From NCBI GenBank assembly GCA_013416405.1, contig JACCET010000001.1:124001-188000 (forward strand): DNA of 64,000 bases, read 5' to 3'. The notes under the pieces were generated by a model. That model made no database searches, had not been told where the DNA came from, and saw only the letters and a list, made by a program, of their open reading frames with translations. Made by a program: the position numbers and the translations under genes. This document shows, in pieces, positions 48,501 to 57,732 of the stretch (position 1 is its first letter; each line of letters opens with the position of its first letter). Source of the DNA: Alcaligenaceae bacterium (GTDB taxonomy: Bacteria; Pseudomonadota; Gammaproteobacteria; Burkholderiales; Burkholderiaceae_B).

Positions 48501-49180
48501 ACCAGACTGCCAATCTAAAAGATGACGACAGCCGTGTCAGCGGCGACGGTTCGTTAGGCTACCTTGGTGTAGTGCTCAAGCACCAGGCCGGACCGTGGGT
48601 ATTTTCAGGTGGGATGGGTGCCGGTTATGGAAATTATGACATCGACCGCAGCTTGCGCATTCCGAATCTGCAAAGCACGGCGTCGTCCGACCAGGATGTA
48701 TATAGCATGGCTGCGCGACTGCGGGTCGCACGCACCTTTGCAATGGATAGCTTCTACGTCAAGCCTTATGTTGATCTGGACGCTATCTATACACGTATGC
48801 CGGGCTATACGGAGTCGCGCGGCGACACGCATTTAAACGTACAGGATAGCAACCAATTCGTCGTTGGATTATCACCCATGATCGAAGTGGGTGGGCGCGT
48901 CGAGCTGGACCATGGTGCCGTCATGCGTCCCTTTGCCTACGCGGGGGTGTCCCTCTTGTCTCAGGATAGCTATAAGGTAAAAGCCAGTCTGCAAGGTGCC
49001 CCTGTCGGCACAGACGACTTCGAGACGTCCATGCCCATGGACAATGTTGTTGGCAGACTAGGCTTTGGCTTGCAGGTTTCGAATGTGAAGGGCGTGGACT
49101 TCCGTCTGCAGTACGACGGAGAGTTTTCCAGCCACGCCCAGAGCCATAGCGGGACACTGAAAGTCATGGTGCCTTTTTAA
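42539..49180 (+). CDS. Giant type V autotransporter with Gly-rich repeat passenger
   Basis: A 2213-residue classical autotransporter. An extended signal peptide is cleaved near Ala37-Asp38 (AYPALA|DTV). The passenger (about 38-1900) has some 25 repeats centred on GIVAQSIGGGGGNGG-like cores, 50-90 residues apart, alternating with short beta-strand segments such as VTVTNSGTI, consistent with a beta-helix. Closely spaced Cys pairs occur at 699/706, 912/917, 1704/1713 and 1925/1940. The last about 270 residues form a beta-barrel ending in Phe (MVPF). The ATG at 42539 is preferred over upstream 42491, which precedes the signal peptide. Target and function are unknown; adhesion or biofilm roles are family-based guesses. 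Confidence 0.92.
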   Translation: MKQITSSFVTDGKTRPAFVLILSLGASLILTAYPALADTVTTPRNIEYYSADGEDKSGEKEGAAGTTINYTNDDDFVISNSTTSPTDEDSVYFLTTVGGRGVDEGSGGQGGSLTFQNTGDMSLNGDGSYFYNHIIYAKSLGGAGDSDNDNNDSNGGAGGSGGTVNVTNSGTITLNGALGYIGAPFIALRASTVGANGGNQNSGAEGDQSGGSGGSGTDVTITNTQAISLGTSTSNRVVGQGYGGAILAESLGGMGGNDNGLAGNSNRVTINNSAPVSLYWDAASSGAIEMFGIRGLAQGGDGSTTDNDNSDPGGNGGGGGIVTVGSSANVTMDIVNAPGLEGAAVVAQSFAGNGGKGPPKDNSGGLGGSAYNATINLTDNASVGTSGGTLYGLLAQSVGGQGGDGGDVDALAGQAGGGGTGGAGGVVTVATDAGTRISTQNDYAAGIAAHSLGGGGGTGGDFVSVLGGQGGNGGNGGNAGTVTLTLKGSIATIGDHAYGALGQSIAGSGGTGGVETGGLVSLGGDGAGGGAANLVTVTNSGIISTRGYSSHGIVAHSIGGGGGAAGSASGWLSIGGSAEGDTDSAGGQVSVTNSGQIATLGVAAIGIVAQSIGGGGGTGGDATGIAGIGGTGSGGGSGSAVNIHSLGSVKTSGNYGLGVLAQSVGGGGGNGGDELNFSAGIAVGIGGSADGGGNGGAVCLSDDGSCGGAATSAAESVTTLGDQAIGILAQSIGGGGGNGGGDTSYGVEDIISLQVGGTAGAGGSASSVTIKHTGLAVTTSGEHASGIVAQSIGGGGGNGGNALSKSGDLGFAAAYVLGGSGGSGGSASDVTVALDNSRIITGLPPQGVDSATFAPNDAMGIVAQAIGGGGGNGGTASASDLMLAMPTGEGVSVSFNFQAAMGGNGGSGQNACGSGDCVVKVSLTGGTSVTTLGDGSHGVLAQSVGGGGGNGGDASVLSTSVGDGDSVQLTAGVSLGGQGGSGTDGSSHGGAVNIVLGDTGVTPVTVPPMALPPSGTPLASSVVTYGNYADGVLAQSVGGGGGNGGMGSSNAYSVGGAVSIKATLGLGGAGGGGGSGDAVTVTQNRNHTVQTLGSGSRGIVAQSIGGGGGASQGGTMALSAAVEGEGARLNVGVGMTGGNGGNGGTVNANTSGVIQTLGGDADGVMAQSIGGGGGLGGSIGADASSHPILDRIGASSDNRARFSDEGGTYTFGVSVGGKGGEGGVGGTVNLYHAGKISTQGDWADGIVAQSIGGGGGAGGSASASGSKVAANIDIAVGGSGGSGNDGGAINYILSGAYDGAITTAGYSAYGVLMQSIGGGGGQGGDGSDQAAGTLTIGGSDGGSGGAGGSGGVIQPGAPGNWITATTTGSESPVLVAQSIGGGGGVGGAGNSNSSSKPLSHSLNLSVGGHGGSAGNGGMVDLETGAYISTYGDRSYGMVAQSIGGGGGLGGAGTADNFASVSLGGRDNSSGDGSTVTVNLLPGSTVSTVGKGAHAIIAQSIGGGGGIAGDISLPLTLDPAAWSGSAGGEASSGNGHDVSVTTNGSISTAGDSAFGIIAQSISGGGGLGGDSVASFAGSNGGQATQAAGNVTVNQFGKIDALGAGSTGIFAQSAGAQGSGVVTVNVNGQVTGGTGAGAYAVRLAGDNQNYLNIGTSGKLVASEGGSATQYDGPNSNQTQKALASISAASGSLTVNNAGGIYGNMECSGASGRVACDVNNAESGVLSDATLYQANINNTGLVVIGKAGAFDTLAVTGDFNLQSAGLLQADVDFDQLKSPRMVVHGNTRLDGQVNVQPFTLLPDREVTVATLHSDIQGLPNAKDSPVVDYDARLDGKHVRVRAASTDFAAESMNLGSSQHAVASHLQQAWNLGGNSATAPLFASLDMGSRSGADTYSDMISDLSPGVSLATAAQMHAGMSQFTGNMMSCPAFLGGDTLAGEQDCLWGQVTGRNTNQSSHDGISGHSFESVTYQFGGQREFKPNWFIGGSAAYQTANLKDDDSRVSGDGSLGYLGVVLKHQAGPWVFSGGMGAGYGNYDIDRSLRIPNLQSTASSDQDVYSMAARLRVARTFAMDSFYVKPYVDLDAIYTRMPGYTESRGDTHLNVQDSNQFVVGLSPMIEVGGRVELDHGAVMRPFAYAGVSLLSQDSYKVKASLQGAPVGTDDFETSMPMDNVVGRLGFGLQVSNVKGVDFRLQYDGEFSSHAQSHSGTLKVMVPF

Positions 49181-49209
49181 GGATGAAGGGGGTAAGCCCT
49201 CCTTCATCC
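49181..49209. terminator. Hairpin between convergent autotransporter gene and valS
   Basis: GGATGAAGG-GGG (49181-49192) pairs with CCC-T-CCTTCATCC (49197-49209), 12 bp with one bulged T and a TAAG loop. It begins directly after the autotransporter stop and ends 5 bases before the valS stop. U-tracts are weak on both sides. Confidence 0.6.
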
Positions 49210-49214
49210 CATCT

Positions 49215-52067
49215 TTACCTTAGCTTCGCCAACTGCTCCTGAACCTTGGCCAGCGTCTCGCCAAACTGTGCAAGCCGGCTCTTTTCCTGCTCAACCACGG
49301 CAGCTGGCGCGCGTTCGACGAAGCTGGCGTTGGACAGCTTGCCGTTCGCCTTGCTTATTTCATTTTGCAGTCGTTCGATTTCCTTGCCCAGGCGCAGGCG
49401 CTCGGCCTCAACGTCGATTTCAACGTGCAGCATCAGCTGGCTTGCGCCTACGATTTGTACCGGTGCGCCCACATCAGGCAGCTGATCGACGATTTCTACG
49501 CCTTCCAGCTTGGCCAGGGCGGTCAGATACATGCTGTTTTCCTGCAGAACGTTGCGTTGGCCCTGGGCGATGAGTGGCACCCGCTGCGCAGGCGACAGAT
49601 TCATTTCTCCGCGCAGGGCACGCACCGCTTCCACCTGAGCTTTAAGTTCCGCCACCTGAGCTTCGGCCTGCTCATCAAGCAGACCTAGATCAGCAACGGG
49701 GTAAGGCTGCACGCAGACGCTGGTGTCATCGCTGGTCTGACGCTTGCCGGCCACGACGGCTACTTTCTGCCAAAGCTCTTCAGTGATGAAGGGAATGATG
49801 GGGTGTGCCAGGCGCAGCAAGGCTTCGAGTACCCGTATGAGTGTGCGGCGCGTGCCCAACTGCGTGGCCGGTGTGCCGTGCTGAATTTGAACTTTGGCCA
49901 GCTCAACGTACCAGTCGCAATACTCATTCCAGATGAAGTGGTAGAGGGCATTGGCAATATTGTCGAAACGATAATTGGCAAAACCTTGCTCGATGTCGGA
50001 CTCCAGACGCTGGAGCTGGCTGATGATCCACTGGTCAGCAAAAGACAGCTCGGGTGCGATGTTGCTGTCGTGCAGAGCGTGACCTTCGGTGTTCATCAAC
50101 ACAAAGCGTGACGCATTCCAGAGCTTGTTGCAGAAATTGCGATAGCCTTCGCAGCGTTTCAGGTCGAAGTTGATGTTGCGTCCCAGGGTCGCGTAAGCGG
50201 CCATGGTGAAGCGCAGGGCATCGGTACCATAGGCGGGAAAGCCGTCGGGGTAGTCTTTGCTGGTTTTCTTCCGAATGCTGGCCGCTTGCTTGGGATTCAT
50301 CAGCCCGCTGCTGCGTTTCTCGAGCAGGTCTTCAAGCGAGATCCCGTCAATAAGATCCACAGGGTCGATGGTGTTTCCTTTGGACTTGCTCATCTTCTTG
50401 CCGTCCATGTCGCAGACCAGGCCATGCACATAGACAGTTTCAAAAGGAACTTTACCCGTCATGTGCATGCTCATCATGACCATGCGTGCAACCCAGAAGA
50501 AGATGATGTCGAAACCGGTGACCAGCACGTTCGAGGGCAGGTAGCGATTCAGGTCGGGGGTTTGCTCGGGCCATCCCAGGTCGGTGAACGGCACGAGCGC
50601 TGACGAGAACCAGGTGTCGAGCACGTCGGGATCACGCGTTAGCGGGCCACTGACGCCGGCTGCATCGGCCTGCTGGCGTGCTTGCGCCTCGGTGCGAGCA
50701 ACGAAGATGCGTCCGTCTTCGGCGTACCAAGCGGGAATCTGATGGCCCCACCACAACTGGCGCGAAATACACCAGTCCTGGATTTTTTCCAGCCATTGAT
50801 TGTAGGTGGTAGTCCAGTTTTCCGGGTAGAACTTGATGCGGCCATCGGCCACGACTTCCAGGGCGACATCGGTAATACTTTTGCCTGGATGCAGAGTGTC
50901 GGCCGGCGCAGCCTTGCTCATGGCTACAAACCATTGGTCTGTAAGCATGGGCTCGATAACGGTGTTGGTGCGATCGCCGCGTGGAACCATGAGTTTGTGC
51001 GGCTTGACTGCCTGCAGCGCATCCACCGCGGTCAGGTCTTCGACTACGCGCTTGCGCGCTTCGAAGCGATCAAGGCCGCGATAGGCAGCCGGGGCCTCGT
51101 CGCTGATCTTTGCGTCCAGTGTCAGGATGCTGATCATACCCAGGCCGTGGCGTTGTCCGACCGCGTAGTCGTTGAAATCGTGCGCGGGCGTGACTTTGAC
51201 GACGCCGGTGCCGAACTCACGATCGACATAGTCATCGGCAATAATGGGAATATGCCGGCCCACCAATGGCAGTTCAACGGTTGCACCTATCAGATGTGCA
51301 TAGCGCTCATCTTCAGGGTGTACCATCACGGCGACGTCGCCCAGCATGGTCTCGGGGCGCGTCGTGGCGACCACCAGGTGGGTGAGGCCAGCTACAGGCT
51401 TGGTCAGCGGATAACGTATCTCCCACATGAAGCCGTCTTCTTCTTCGCTGACGACTTCCAGGTCGGAAACTGCCGTGCCCAGAACTGGATCCCAGTTCAC
51501 CAGTCGCTTGCCCCGGTAAATAAGCCCTTGCTCGTGCAGGCGTACAAAGGTTTCCACGACACCGCGCGACAAATTGTCGTCCATGGTGAAGTATTCGCGC
51601 TCCCAGTCGCACGAGGAACCCAGCCGGCGGAACTGTTCGGTGATTGCATTACCGGATTTTTGTTTCCACTCCCAGACTTTTTCTACGAATTTTTCTCGGC
51701 CAAGATCGTGTCGCGACACGTTCTGAGCATCAAGCTGGCGCTCGACCACGATTTGGGTGGCAATGCCCGCGTGGTCGGTGCCTGGAATGAAAACGGTATC
51801 GTCGCCGCGCATGCGATGGTAGCGGACCAGTCCGTCCATGACGGTCTGGTTAAAGGCATGCCCCATGTGCAGGGTGCCGGTGACATTGGGCGGGGGGAAT
51901 TGAATGGCGAAAGGCTTGCTTAGCTTGGGGTTGGCCGGCGCTACGTGCTGGCCCCCGGTAAAATAACCTTTGCGTTCCCATTGCGCATACCAATGCGACT
52001 CAATTTGCTGTGGTTCGAAGCTTTTTGCGAGCTGATCGCTATCGTTCTGGCTGGGATTTGTGGTCAT
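49215..52067 (-). CDS. valS: Valyl-tRNA synthetase
   Basis: A 950-residue class I aminoacyl-tRNA synthetase. The HIGH motif is in [19 protein letters not shown] in [10 protein letters not shown], the editing CP1 domain lies between ([19 protein letters not shown] region), and a C-terminal coiled coil ([20 protein letters not shown], quoted in part) ends the protein. Length matches the family (about 950). It converges with the autotransporter gene and is divergent from ndk. Confidence 0.98.
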   Translation of the reverse strand: MTTNPSQNDSDQLAKSFEPQQIESHWYAQWERKGYFTGGQHVAPANPKLSKPFAIQFPPPNVTGTLHMGHAFNQTVMDGLVRYHRMRGDDTVFIPGTDHAGIATQIVVERQLDAQNVSRHDLGREKFVEKVWEWKQKSGNAITEQFRRLGSSCDWEREYFTMDDNLSRGVVETFVRLHEQGLIYRGKRLVNWDPVLGTAVSDLEVVSEEEDGFMWEIRYPLTKPVAGLTHLVVATTRPETMLGDVAVMVHPEDERYAHLIGATVELPLVGRHIPIIADDYVDREFGTGVVKVTPAHDFNDYAVGQRHGLGMISILTLDAKISDEAPAAYRGLDRFEARKRVVEDLTAVDALQAVKPHKLMVPRGDRTNTVIEPMLTDQWFVAMSKAAPADTLHPGKSITDVALEVVADGRIKFYPENWTTTYNQWLEKIQDWCISRQLWWGHQIPAWYAEDGRIFVARTEAQARQQADAAGVSGPLTRDPDVLDTWFSSALVPFTDLGWPEQTPDLNRYLPSNVLVTGFDIIFFWVARMVMMSMHMTGKVPFETVYVHGLVCDMDGKKMSKSKGNTIDPVDLIDGISLEDLLEKRSSGLMNPKQAASIRKKTSKDYPDGFPAYGTDALRFTMAAYATLGRNINFDLKRCEGYRNFCNKLWNASRFVLMNTEGHALHDSNIAPELSFADQWIISQLQRLESDIEQGFANYRFDNIANALYHFIWNEYCDWYVELAKVQIQHGTPATQLGTRRTLIRVLEALLRLAHPIIPFITEELWQKVAVVAGKRQTSDDTSVCVQPYPVADLGLLDEQAEAQVAELKAQVEAVRALRGEMNLSPAQRVPLIAQGQRNVLQENSMYLTALAKLEGVEIVDQLPDVGAPVQIVGASQLMLHVEIDVEAERLRLGKEIERLQNEISKANGKLSNASFVERAPAAVVEQEKSRLAQFGETLAKVQEQLAKLR

Positions 52068-52280
52068 GATGTAAGGAAGAATGCGGGCTGCCGCAACAGG
52101 GCAAAAGTCTGACTATATCTGAATCCTGCAGTATATGCGGAGCGCCCGGCAGCATGTTAAAATGCTCGGTTAACATAAACTGTAGCAAAGTTATTGTTTT
52201 TATTAAAGATTTTTGGTTTGTTCTGCATGCCAGGCGTGTTTGCGCCTGCCACTCGTTGCAAGCTTTTCTTTAAAAGTTCA

Positions 52281-52337
52281 GTTTTCGTCTTTAAACTGCG
52301 TTTTCGTCTTTAAACTCCGTTTTCGCTTTTAAACCAC
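52281..52337 (+). repeat. Three tandem 19-bp repeats in the ndk leader
   Basis: The unit GTTTTCGTCTTTAAACTSC occurs at 52281-52299, 52300-52318 and 52319-52337 with exact 19-base period; copies 1 and 2 differ by one base and copy 3 by about four. A degenerate related stretch precedes them (52262-52280, CTTTTCTTTAAAAG). The array ends 24 bases before the ndk ATG, so it lies in the 5' leader or the promoter. Within 52068-52361 nothing else was recognised. Confidence 0.85.
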
Positions 52338-52361
52338 CTATATATTTTGTTTGGACCTCAT

Positions 52362-52787
52362 ATGGCTATTGAACGTACTCTCTCCATTATCAAACCCGAT
52401 GCCGTCGCTAAGAACGTCATCGGCCAGATCGTTGCCCGCTTCGAGCAAGCCAATCTTAAAGTTGTGGCTGCCCGCCTGCAACAACTGTCGCGCGACGACG
52501 CCGAGCGTTTCTATGCTGTTCACAAAGAGCGTCCTTTCTACAAAGATCTGGTCGATTTCATGGTTTCGGGTCCTGTGTTTGTGCAAGCGCTGGAAGGCGA
52601 AAACGCCATTCAAGTGAACCGCGACCTGATGGGCGCCACCGATCCCAAGAAAGCCGACGCCGGTACTATCCGCGCTGATTTCGCCGACAGCATCGACGCC
52701 AACGCCGTGCACGGTTCCGACGCCGCTGAAACCGCTGCCGTGGAAATCGCTTTCTTCTTCCCCGAAAGCAACATTTACAGCCGTTAA
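52362..52787 (+). CDS. ndk: Nucleoside diphosphate kinase
   Basis: A 141-residue enzyme transferring phosphate between nucleoside di- and triphosphates. The catalytic His117 is in NAVHGSD, and the start [15 protein letters not shown] is standard. The ATG at 52362 is chosen; an upstream in-frame codon at 52347 would add five residues. Three tandem 19-bp repeats lie just upstream. rlmN follows 33 bases later. Confidence 0.98.
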   Translation: MAIERTLSIIKPDAVAKNVIGQIVARFEQANLKVVAARLQQLSRDDAERFYAVHKERPFYKDLVDFMVSGPVFVQALEGENAIQVNRDLMGATDPKKADAGTIRADFADSIDANAVHGSDAAETAAVEIAFFFPESNIYSR

Positions 52788-52820
52788 GCTGTCATAAGCA
52801 CTATTCACTGCGCCAGCGTC

Positions 52821-53978
52821 ATGTCCATCACCGAACCCATTAATTTGCTTGGCCTGAGTGCCACCGAACTGACCGATCTTGTCGGGCAATGGGGTGGCAA
52901 GCCTTTTCGCGCCAAGCAGCTGCAACGCTGGGTACACCAGCGCGGCGCCGATTCCTTCGATGACATGACTGACCTGGCGCGTGAATTTCGCTCGCAGCTG
53001 GCAGAGCATTGCTCGATTCAAGTTCCGCCGGTTTCAATCGAACAGCGTTCCACCGACGGCACCCGCAAGTGGCTGTTCGACGTAGGCAAGAATAATGCTA
53101 TCGAGGCCGTGTTCATACCGGAAGACGACCGGGGCACATTGTGCATTTCCAGTCAGGCTGGCTGTACGGTCGCTTGTCCGTTTTGTTCTACCGGTTATCA
53201 GGGCTTCAATCGCAATCTGACGACTGCTGAGATCATAGGGCAGCTCTGGCACGCACGACGAGTGTTGCAGGCCGATTTGCAAAGCGCTCGCACAGGCGCC
53301 GATGCGCAAGCGGCCCCCGAGCCTACCCGCGTGATCAGCAATGTGGTCATGATGGGCATGGGCGAGCCTTTACTGAATTACGACCAAGTATTGGGTGCCT
53401 TGCGTCTGATGCTGGACGATAATGCGTATGGGCTGTCGCGCAGGCGCGTTACCGTGTCTACGTCGGGAGTGGTTCCCATGATGGATCGCCTTGGGCGCGA
53501 TTGCCCCGTGGCGCTGGCCGTATCCCTGCATGCGCCCAACGATGCGCTGCGCGACCGGCTGGTGCCCCTTAACCGCAAGCACCCATTGGCCGAGCTCCTG
53601 GCGGCCTGCAATCGTTACCTCGAGCACGCACCGCGCGATTTCATCACTTTTGAATATATTATGCTGGATGGCGTCAATGATACTGACCAGCATGCGCGCG
53701 AATTGATTACTATTGCCCAACAGGTGCGTTGCAAGTTCAACTTGATTCCGTTCAATCCCTTCCCACAGTCGGGTCTGAAGCGTTCGCCGGCAGCGCGGGT
53801 ACGCTTGTTTGCACAACGGCTGATGGATGCCGGAATAGTAACAACGGTGCGCAAAACCCGGGGCGATGATATCGCGGCGGCATGCGGGCAGTTGGCAGGC
53901 GACGTCAAAGATCGCACGCGCATCAACCAGCGCTTGCCGGATCGCGCAATTATCGAAATAAAACAGGAGCGTGGATGA
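52821..53978 (+). CDS. rlmN: Dual-specificity 23S rRNA/tRNA adenine C2-methyltransferase RlmN
   Basis: A radical SAM enzyme that makes m2A2503 in 23S rRNA and m2A37 in tRNAs. The 4Fe-4S motif CTVACPFC gives Cys115, Cys119 and Cys122; the methyl-carrying C-terminal Cys is in AAACGQLAG. The [10 protein letters not shown] motif binds SAM. Length 385 is normal. The stop overlaps the next gene's start (ATGA), so no pilW gene intervenes. Confidence 0.97.
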   Translation: MSITEPINLLGLSATELTDLVGQWGGKPFRAKQLQRWVHQRGADSFDDMTDLAREFRSQLAEHCSIQVPPVSIEQRSTDGTRKWLFDVGKNNAIEAVFIPEDDRGTLCISSQAGCTVACPFCSTGYQGFNRNLTTAEIIGQLWHARRVLQADLQSARTGADAQAAPEPTRVISNVVMMGMGEPLLNYDQVLGALRLMLDDNAYGLSRRRVTVSTSGVVPMMDRLGRDCPVALAVSLHAPNDALRDRLVPLNRKHPLAELLAACNRYLEHAPRDFITFEYIMLDGVNDTDQHARELITIAQQVRCKFNLIPFNPFPQSGLKRSPAARVRLFAQRLMDAGIVTTVRKTRGDDIAAACGQLAGDVKDRTRINQRLPDRAIIEIKQERG

Positions 53979-54475
53979 GTGAACCGTCTTTAGTCAGGGA
54001 AGCACGGCCCGAGGCCGATGATCCAGGCCTGCCCACAGGTATAGGTGCAACCCTGCGCAGGCTACGCCAGGCTAAAAACCTGTCGCCTGGCGAAGTTTCC
54101 GCCCGCCTCAAGTTTTCAGGCCGCCAACTGGATGCTCTGGAAACTGAGCAGTGGGATCGCTTGCCCAGCGGTATGTCGCTACGGGGGTTCGTCAGAAATT
54201 ATGCCCGCTACCTGGAAGCCGATGTCGAGGCCTTGCTGGTCATGCTCGATAATCAGGTCGGCACAGCTCCCGTGGCCAAGCCCACAGCCCTGAACAGTGC
54301 GCAGTCGCTGGGTCCCAGCGATCTACCCCTGCAGGGCGAACCGGTAAATCGCCCATGGGGCTGGTTCGTCGTTATCTTGATACTGCTGTTTGTGGCCGGC
54401 TTCTATGCTATAGAGCGCGGCTGGATTCCCGACTCCTGGTTGATATTCGATTGGCTCAAATCCCTGAAGAAATGA
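53975..54475 (+). CDS. rodZ: RodZ-like HTH membrane protein, short form
   Basis: A 166-residue protein with an N-terminal HTH_25 domain (about 20-92, [20 protein letters not shown]) and one membrane helix (about 129-146). It lacks the large periplasmic domain found in E. coli RodZ (337 residues), leaving only about 20 residues after the helix. RodZ links MreB to the cell-wall elongation complex; the position rlmN-rodZ-ispG-hisS supports the assignment. It overlaps rlmN and ispG by 4 bases each. Confidence 0.82.
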   Translation: MSEPSLVREARPEADDPGLPTGIGATLRRLRQAKNLSPGEVSARLKFSGRQLDALETEQWDRLPSGMSLRGFVRNYARYLEADVEALLVMLDNQVGTAPVAKPTALNSAQSLGPSDLPLQGEPVNRPWGWFVVILILLFVAGFYAIERGWIPDSWLIFDWLKSLKK

Positions 54476-55773
54476 TCTCTACCCCAGTCCCAGACCAAGC
54501 CGTTGTCCCGTTGAATGTTGGCGCTGCGGCACGACGACTTACGCGGGCCGTCATCGTTCGTTGGGGTGGTCACGCGGTTCAGGTAGGCGGTCATGCGCCC
54601 GTCGTGGTGCAATCCATGACCAATACCGATACAGCCGATGCCATTGCAACGGCCATACAGGTCAAGGAACTGGCACAGGCTGGCTCCGAGCTGGTCAGAA
54701 TTACCGTGAATACCCCCGAGGCTGCGCGCGAAGTCCCCGCCATACGCGAGCAACTCGATCGCATGAATGTATCCGTGCCGCTGGTGGGTGATTTTCACTA
54801 TAACGGACACAAGCTGCTGGCGGATTTTCCCGAGTGCGCCCAGGCTTTGTCCAAGTACCGGATCAACCCTGGCAATATGGGTGGCGGCAAGAAACGTGGC
54901 GATAACTTTGCACAAATGATAGAAGTGGCCTGCCGCTATGAAAAGCCGGTGCGCATAGGGGTGAACTGGGGCAGCCTGGATCACGAGCTCATGGCCCGCA
55001 TGATGGACGAAAACAATCGGCGTGCGCAGCCCTGGGATGCTCAGGCAGTCATGCGCGATGCCCTGGTTGTATCGGCCATCAGCAATGCGCAGCGTGCCGA
55101 AGAGCTTGGCCTTGCGCGCGATGCCATCGTGCTGTCCTGCAAAGTCAGCCATGTGCAGGACCTGATCACCGTCTACCAGGATCTGTCAGCGCGTTGCGAT
55201 TATCCCGTGCATCTGGGCCTTACTGAAGCGGGCATGGGCAGCAAAGGCATCGTGGCTTCCACAGCTGCGTTGTCGGTGCTGCTGCAGCAGGGCATAGGCG
55301 ACACCATACGTATTTCGCTTACACCCGAGCCCGGCGGCGATCGTCGCCGTGAAGTGGTTGTTGCCCAGGAAATCCTGCAAAGCATGGGACTGCGGGCATT
55401 TACCCCCATGGTGGTAGCATGCCCGGGTTGCGGACGCACCAGCAGCACAGTATTCCAGGAATTGGCCGATAGCATCCAAACCTATCTGCGTGATCAGATG
55501 CCGGTCTGGAAGAACCGTTATCCAGGTGTGGAATCCATGAATGTGGCTGTCATGGGCTGTGTAGTCAACGGTCCTGGCGAAAGTCGGCATGCCGACATAG
55601 GCATCAGCCTGCCGGGTACGGGGGAAGTTCCGTCGGCACCGGTGTATGTCGATGGTGAGCGCACGATCACCCTGAAGGGCGATACCATTGCCCAGGAATT
55701 TCAGGCTATCGTCGAGCAGTACGTCGAACGGCGCTATGGCGCAGATTCGAACAATAACAAAGCAGGCGGCTGA
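54472..55773 (+). CDS. ispG: 4-hydroxy-3-methylbut-2-en-1-yl diphosphate synthase
   Basis: A 433-residue 4Fe-4S enzyme of the MEP isoprenoid pathway, converting MEcPP to HMBPP. The C-terminal cluster motif includes CPGCGRTSS and [10 protein letters not shown], and the TIM-barrel begins VQSMTNTDT. The start ATG overlaps the rodZ stop, so the first about 25 residues ([15 protein letters not shown]) are a variable leader before [10 protein letters not shown]. hisS follows after 27 bases. Confidence 0.97.
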   Translation: MISTPVPDQAVVPLNVGAAARRLTRAVIVRWGGHAVQVGGHAPVVVQSMTNTDTADAIATAIQVKELAQAGSELVRITVNTPEAAREVPAIREQLDRMNVSVPLVGDFHYNGHKLLADFPECAQALSKYRINPGNMGGGKKRGDNFAQMIEVACRYEKPVRIGVNWGSLDHELMARMMDENNRRAQPWDAQAVMRDALVVSAISNAQRAEELGLARDAIVLSCKVSHVQDLITVYQDLSARCDYPVHLGLTEAGMGSKGIVASTAALSVLLQQGIGDTIRISLTPEPGGDRRREVVVAQEILQSMGLRAFTPMVVACPGCGRTSSTVFQELADSIQTYLRDQMPVWKNRYPGVESMNVAVMGCVVNGPGESRHADIGISLPGTGEVPSAPVYVDGERTITLKGDTIAQEFQAIVEQYVERRYGADSNNNKAGG

Positions 55774-55800
55774 AGCCGCAGGCATACAGAAAATTTATTT

Positions 55801-57090
55801 ATGACGCAGTCGTTTCAGAAGGTCCGTGCCCTGACAGGCATGAAAGATATACTCCCTGACACCAGCGCTCAGTGGGAAACGCTGGAAGCTACGATACGCG
55901 AATGGCTGGCTGCTTATGGCTATCGTAATATGCGTACGCCTGTGCTTGAACATACCCGGCTCTTTACCCGCGGCATAGGCGAAGTGACCGACATCGTTGA
56001 AAAAGAAATGTATTCGTTTACCGATGCGTTGAACGACGAGCGCCTCACCATGCGGCCCGAATTTACGGCTGGCATGGTGCGTGCCAGCATAGAACACAAC
56101 ATGCTGTACGACAGGCCGCATCGCGTGTACACCATGGGCCCGGTATTTCGCCATGAAAAGCCGCAGCGCGGACGCTATCGCCAGTTTCATCAGATCGATG
56201 TCGAGGCCCTGGGTTTTGCCGGCCCCGATATCGACGCCGAGCTTATCGTCATGCTGGGCCGGCTCTGGAAGATGCTGGGTCTGACCGATATTCGCCTTGA
56301 GCTGAACTCTCTGGGACAGGCCGAAGAGCGCGCCGCCCATCGTCGTGCACTGATAGCCTATCTCGAACAGCACACAGAGGTGCTCGACGAGGAAGCACGG
56401 CGGCGCATGCATACCAATCCCCTGCGCGTGCTCGATACCAAGAATCCGGCCATGCAGGATATGGCCGACAATGCGCCACGCCTGTTTGACTTTCTGGGCG
56501 CCGAGTCGCTGGCGCATTTTCAGGGTGTGTGCGATCGCCTGAGCGATGCCGGTATCGAGTATCGTCTTAATCCTCGTCTGGTGCGCGGGCTCGACTATTA
56601 CAATCTGACCGTATTTGAATGGGTGACCGACCGCCTGGGAGCGCAAGGTACAGTATGTGGCGGCGGCCGCTACGATGGTTTGATCGAGTTGCTGGGCGGA
56701 AAGCCGGCTCCTGCGGTGGGTTTTGCCATCGGTGTCGAACGCTTGCTTGATTTGTGCGAACAGTCGGGGGCTGCCTCGGCATTGCCCGAGTGCCAGATCT
56801 ACGTCATACATCAGGGCGTAGCGGCGCAACGGCTGGCAGCGCAATTGGCCGAGCAGATGCGCGACGAAGGCCTCAAGGTCATCGTCCATGCCGGCTCGTC
56901 GGGATTCAAGTCGCAGTTCAAGCGCGCTGATGCCAGCGGCGCCAAGCTGGCACTTATTCTCGGAGACGACGAAGTCGCCTCTGGCAGTGCCAGCGTTAAA
57001 TGGCTACGGGAAACGGGTCTCGAAGGCCAGCCTCAACAGGAAACGATCCCACTGGATCGCTTGATGACAGAATTGAAATTAAAGGTTTAA
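55801..57090 (+). CDS. hisS: Histidyl-tRNA synthetase
   Basis: A 429-residue class II tRNA synthetase. Motif 1 is near [15 protein letters not shown], motif 2 in [19 protein letters not shown], the His-binding segment is [15 protein letters not shown], and motif 3 is in [13 protein letters not shown]. The C-terminal anticodon-binding domain is intact. It is 3 bases upstream of the yfgM-like gene. Confidence 0.98.
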   Translation: MTQSFQKVRALTGMKDILPDTSAQWETLEATIREWLAAYGYRNMRTPVLEHTRLFTRGIGEVTDIVEKEMYSFTDALNDERLTMRPEFTAGMVRASIEHNMLYDRPHRVYTMGPVFRHEKPQRGRYRQFHQIDVEALGFAGPDIDAELIVMLGRLWKMLGLTDIRLELNSLGQAEERAAHRRALIAYLEQHTEVLDEEARRRMHTNPLRVLDTKNPAMQDMADNAPRLFDFLGAESLAHFQGVCDRLSDAGIEYRLNPRLVRGLDYYNLTVFEWVTDRLGAQGTVCGGGRYDGLIELLGGKPAPAVGFAIGVERLLDLCEQSGAASALPECQIYVIHQGVAAQRLAAQLAEQMRDEGLKVIVHAGSSGFKSQFKRADASGAKLALILGDDEVASGSASVKWLRETGLEGQPQQETIPLDRLMTELKLKV

Positions 57091-57093
57091 GGC

Positions 57094-57729
57094 ATGGCAT
57101 ACGATTTAGAAGAACAGGAAAAACTGGACGCGTTGCGGGCATGGTGGGATCGTTACGGCACATTGCTGGTGGTACTTAGCTTTGTGATTGTGGCGGGTAT
57201 TGTTGGCTGGCGCGGCTGGCAGTGGTACCAGGGTCATACCGCCAGCCAGGCCATGGGCTACTACGAGGCGTTGGAAGGTGCGGCAAGCCAGCCGGGCGAC
57301 GACGCCCTGGCGCGCATCAAGGCTGCCAGCAGCACACTGCGCGAAGATTTCAGTAAATCGGGCTATACGCCGCGCGGCGTGCTGATTGCGGCCCAGGCCT
57401 TGCAAGAGCGCAATGATCTTGATGGCGCACGCGAGCAGCTGGAATGGCTGGCCAAGAACAGTTCTGATCCCAGTCTTGTGCCTTTGGCCAAGTTAAGGTT
57501 GGCCGGAGTCTTGCTGGAGCAAAAACAGTATGATCAGGCGCTGGCGCAGTTGTCTGATGCGCCGCCCGCTTTTACCGGGCTCTATGCCGATCGTCGTGGC
57601 GACATCCTGTTGGCCCAAGGCAAGACAGCCGAAGCCAGGGCTGCCTGGGAATCGGCCTTGAAGGAATTTGGCGCCGATCCCGTCACGCAGATTGTTCAAT
57701 TGAAGATAGATGCTTTAGGTGGAGTTTGA
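57094..57729 (+). CDS. yfgM: YfgM-like membrane-anchored TPR protein
   Basis: A 211-residue protein with one membrane helix (about 24-42) and a periplasmic domain built of TPR-like helices (about 50-205). YfgM is an ancillary partner of the SecYEG translocon and PpiD chaperone. The order hisS-yfgM-bamB-der is widely conserved. It starts 3 bases after hisS and ends 3 bases before bamB. Confidence 0.9.
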   Translation: MAYDLEEQEKLDALRAWWDRYGTLLVVLSFVIVAGIVGWRGWQWYQGHTASQAMGYYEALEGAASQPGDDALARIKAASSTLREDFSKSGYTPRGVLIAAQALQERNDLDGAREQLEWLAKNSSDPSLVPLAKLRLAGVLLEQKQYDQALAQLSDAPPAFTGLYADRRGDILLAQGKTAEARAAWESALKEFGADPVTQIVQLKIDALGGV

Positions 57730-57732
57730 TTC

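Noticed and set aside
50682-51923. 413-codon plus-strand open frame opposite valS
   Set aside because: valS is full length with all class I motifs on the minus strand; the opposite frame shows no domain and its composition follows from codon bias.
55795-56889. 364-codon minus-strand open frame opposite hisS
   Set aside because: hisS is intact with all motifs; the antisense frame has no family features.
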